Assembly (NCBI GenBank): GCA_021414185.1
Contig: JAIOOZ010000049.1
Span: 1-6,261 of the forward strand
Origin: Betaproteobacteria bacterium
Lineage (GTDB): Bacteria > Pseudomonadota > Gammaproteobacteria > Burkholderiales > SG8-41
Length of the DNA stretch: 6,261 nt
Reading direction: 5' to 3'
Positions 5,689 to 6,261 of the stretch are shown here, one piece after another. Below the pieces are notes generated by a model. The model had not been told where the DNA came from. It searched no databases and saw only the letters and a list, made by a program, of their open reading frames with translations. A program made the position numbers and the translations under genes. Position 1 is the stretch's first letter, and each line of letters begins with the position of its first letter.

Positions 5689-6261
5689 TCAATGTAGCAC
5701 TGCCGCGCCCGCCACCGAAACTCCCGAGGCCCCGGGCCTGCGCGTAGCGAGTAACTGGCGCGCCTCTTCGAGCAGGCCGGCGTTGAGGTAGGCCTTGAGC
5801 AGAGTGAACTCGATGATGTCGTGCTGCGCGCGGCTGCCGCCGATGCGTTCGCTTTGCCGCGCCAGCGGGGCGAGCGCGGCGATCGCTGCCGCATAATCGC
5901 CGTGTTCGAACGCCGCAAAGCCGCGCGCGAGCCCGGGGACGTAAGAGCCGGACGCGTAGCGGTTGTCACGCGCCAATTCCTCGATTTTCTGTGTGCGGGC
6001 AGACAGCGCGGCGTCATCGCGCACCACCGCGTCAGTGAGCATGACATGCAGGTCCGCGAGTCCGGCGCCTGGCCGCGGCAGATTGCTCCCGGCATAATCG
6101 TAGAGCGCGCGCCATGCCGCCTCGTTACGCGGTTGGCCGGCCAGCTCGGAACGCCAGAGAAACGCGACACCATCCCACGTTTTCTGTTGCGGCCCGCCGG
6201 GGTGCCGGTCGGGCGCGATGGCGTCACGGTAGAGAGCCTGCGCCGCCGTCCAGTTGCCGGC
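5689..6261 (-). CDS. TTC38-like tetratricopeptide repeat protein, C-terminal 190 residues
   Basis: The frame is open from the right edge to a TGA at 5689-5691, so the N-terminus lies outside the window. The ATG at 6042 is internal. The translation is helical, with TPR-like spacing. It contains a WDGVAFLWRSEL segment (about 29-40), which matches the Leu-Trp-Arg-Leu block of the TTC38 family, then a DLHVML helix (about 70-75). A repeat with LARGFAAFEHGDYAAAI (about 111-127) follows, then GGSRAQHDIIEFTLLKAYLNAG (about 142-163), resembling the Gly-Gly-Ser-x-Ala-Gln-Arg/His-Asp signature of that family. The protein probably acts as a cytosolic interaction scaffold; no catalytic residues are evident. 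It reads in the same direction as the Bug gene but ends 188 bp before it, so they may be separate units. The shifted frame ending at 5679 is a shadow. The family call is from remembered motif similarity. Confidence 0.8.
   Translation of the reverse strand, partial: AGNWTAAQALYRDAIAPDRHPGGPQQKTWDGVAFLWRSELAGQPRNEAAWRALYDYAGSNLPRPGAGLADLHVMLTDAVVRDDAALSARTQKIEELARDNRYASGSYVPGLARGFAAFEHGDYAAAIAALAPLARQSERIGGSRAQHDIIEFTLLKAYLNAGLLEEARQLLATRRPGASGVSVAGAAVLH

Noticed and set aside
5501..5692. N-terminal extension of the Bug protein to a TTG at 5692 overlapping the TPR stop
   Set aside because: It would put 64 residues before a normal Sec signal peptide and overlaps a different coding-like frame; a translational-coupling reading is not supported by any ribosome site.
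5679..6227. A 182-codon minus-strand frame over the TPR gene
   Set aside because: The competing frame is open to the window edge and carries TPR/TTC38-like motifs; this one is low-complexity Arg/Ser/Pro and is a shadow.

Overview
The window looks like ordinary accessory chromosome from a GC-rich Gram-negative bacterium. The best guess is a Burkholderiales-type betaproteobacterium or an uncultured relative. The guess rests on an orphan Bug/TctC-type periplasmic solute-binding protein beside a TfdA-like dioxygenase, a TTC38-like TPR protein, strong G/C third-position bias and AGGAG-type ribosome binding sites. Bug proteins are greatly expanded in that order. The taxonomy is inference; there is no rRNA or tRNA here.

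Layout, left to right. Positions 2-223 (+) hold the unrecognised 3' end of a reading frame entering from the left. Positions 265-1319 (+) hold a major facilitator superfamily (MFS) exporter that has lost about 45 codons around TM5 and changed frame, so it is a probable pseudogene. Positions 1368-2060 (+) hold an AT-richer orphan gene for a six-helix membrane protein. A promoter-like stretch with a perfect 14-bp palindrome precedes a glutathione S-transferase (GST) gene at 2184-2840 (+). A hairpin lies in the convergent gap. The minus strand then reads, from right to left: the C-terminal 190 residues of a TTC38-like TPR protein (5689-6261), a startless Cys-rich open stretch (5518-5688), a Bug/TctC solute-binding protein (4484-5500), a TauD/TfdA-family 2-oxoglutarate/Fe(II) dioxygenase (3523-4422), and a VOC-fold PhnB-like gene broken by three lesions (3001-3475).

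The Bug, dioxygenase and VOC genes are co-oriented, have gaps of about 61 and 47 bp, and each has its own start signal (weak for the Bug gene). They plausibly form one transcription unit: periplasmic capture of a small organic acid, then oxidative attack in the cytoplasm. The GST faces this unit convergently and could serve the same detoxification or catabolic theme, but that link is inferred from proximity only.

No CRISPR array, transposase, integrase, phage gene or RNA gene was seen. I found no clearly undescribed system. The points most worth a second look are the Bug-dioxygenase pair, the palindrome within the GST promoter, the two disrupted genes (whose frame breaks fall in homopolymers and could be sequencing errors), the Cys-rich stretch and the AT-rich membrane-protein gene. 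No gap without a gene exceeds 300 bases.
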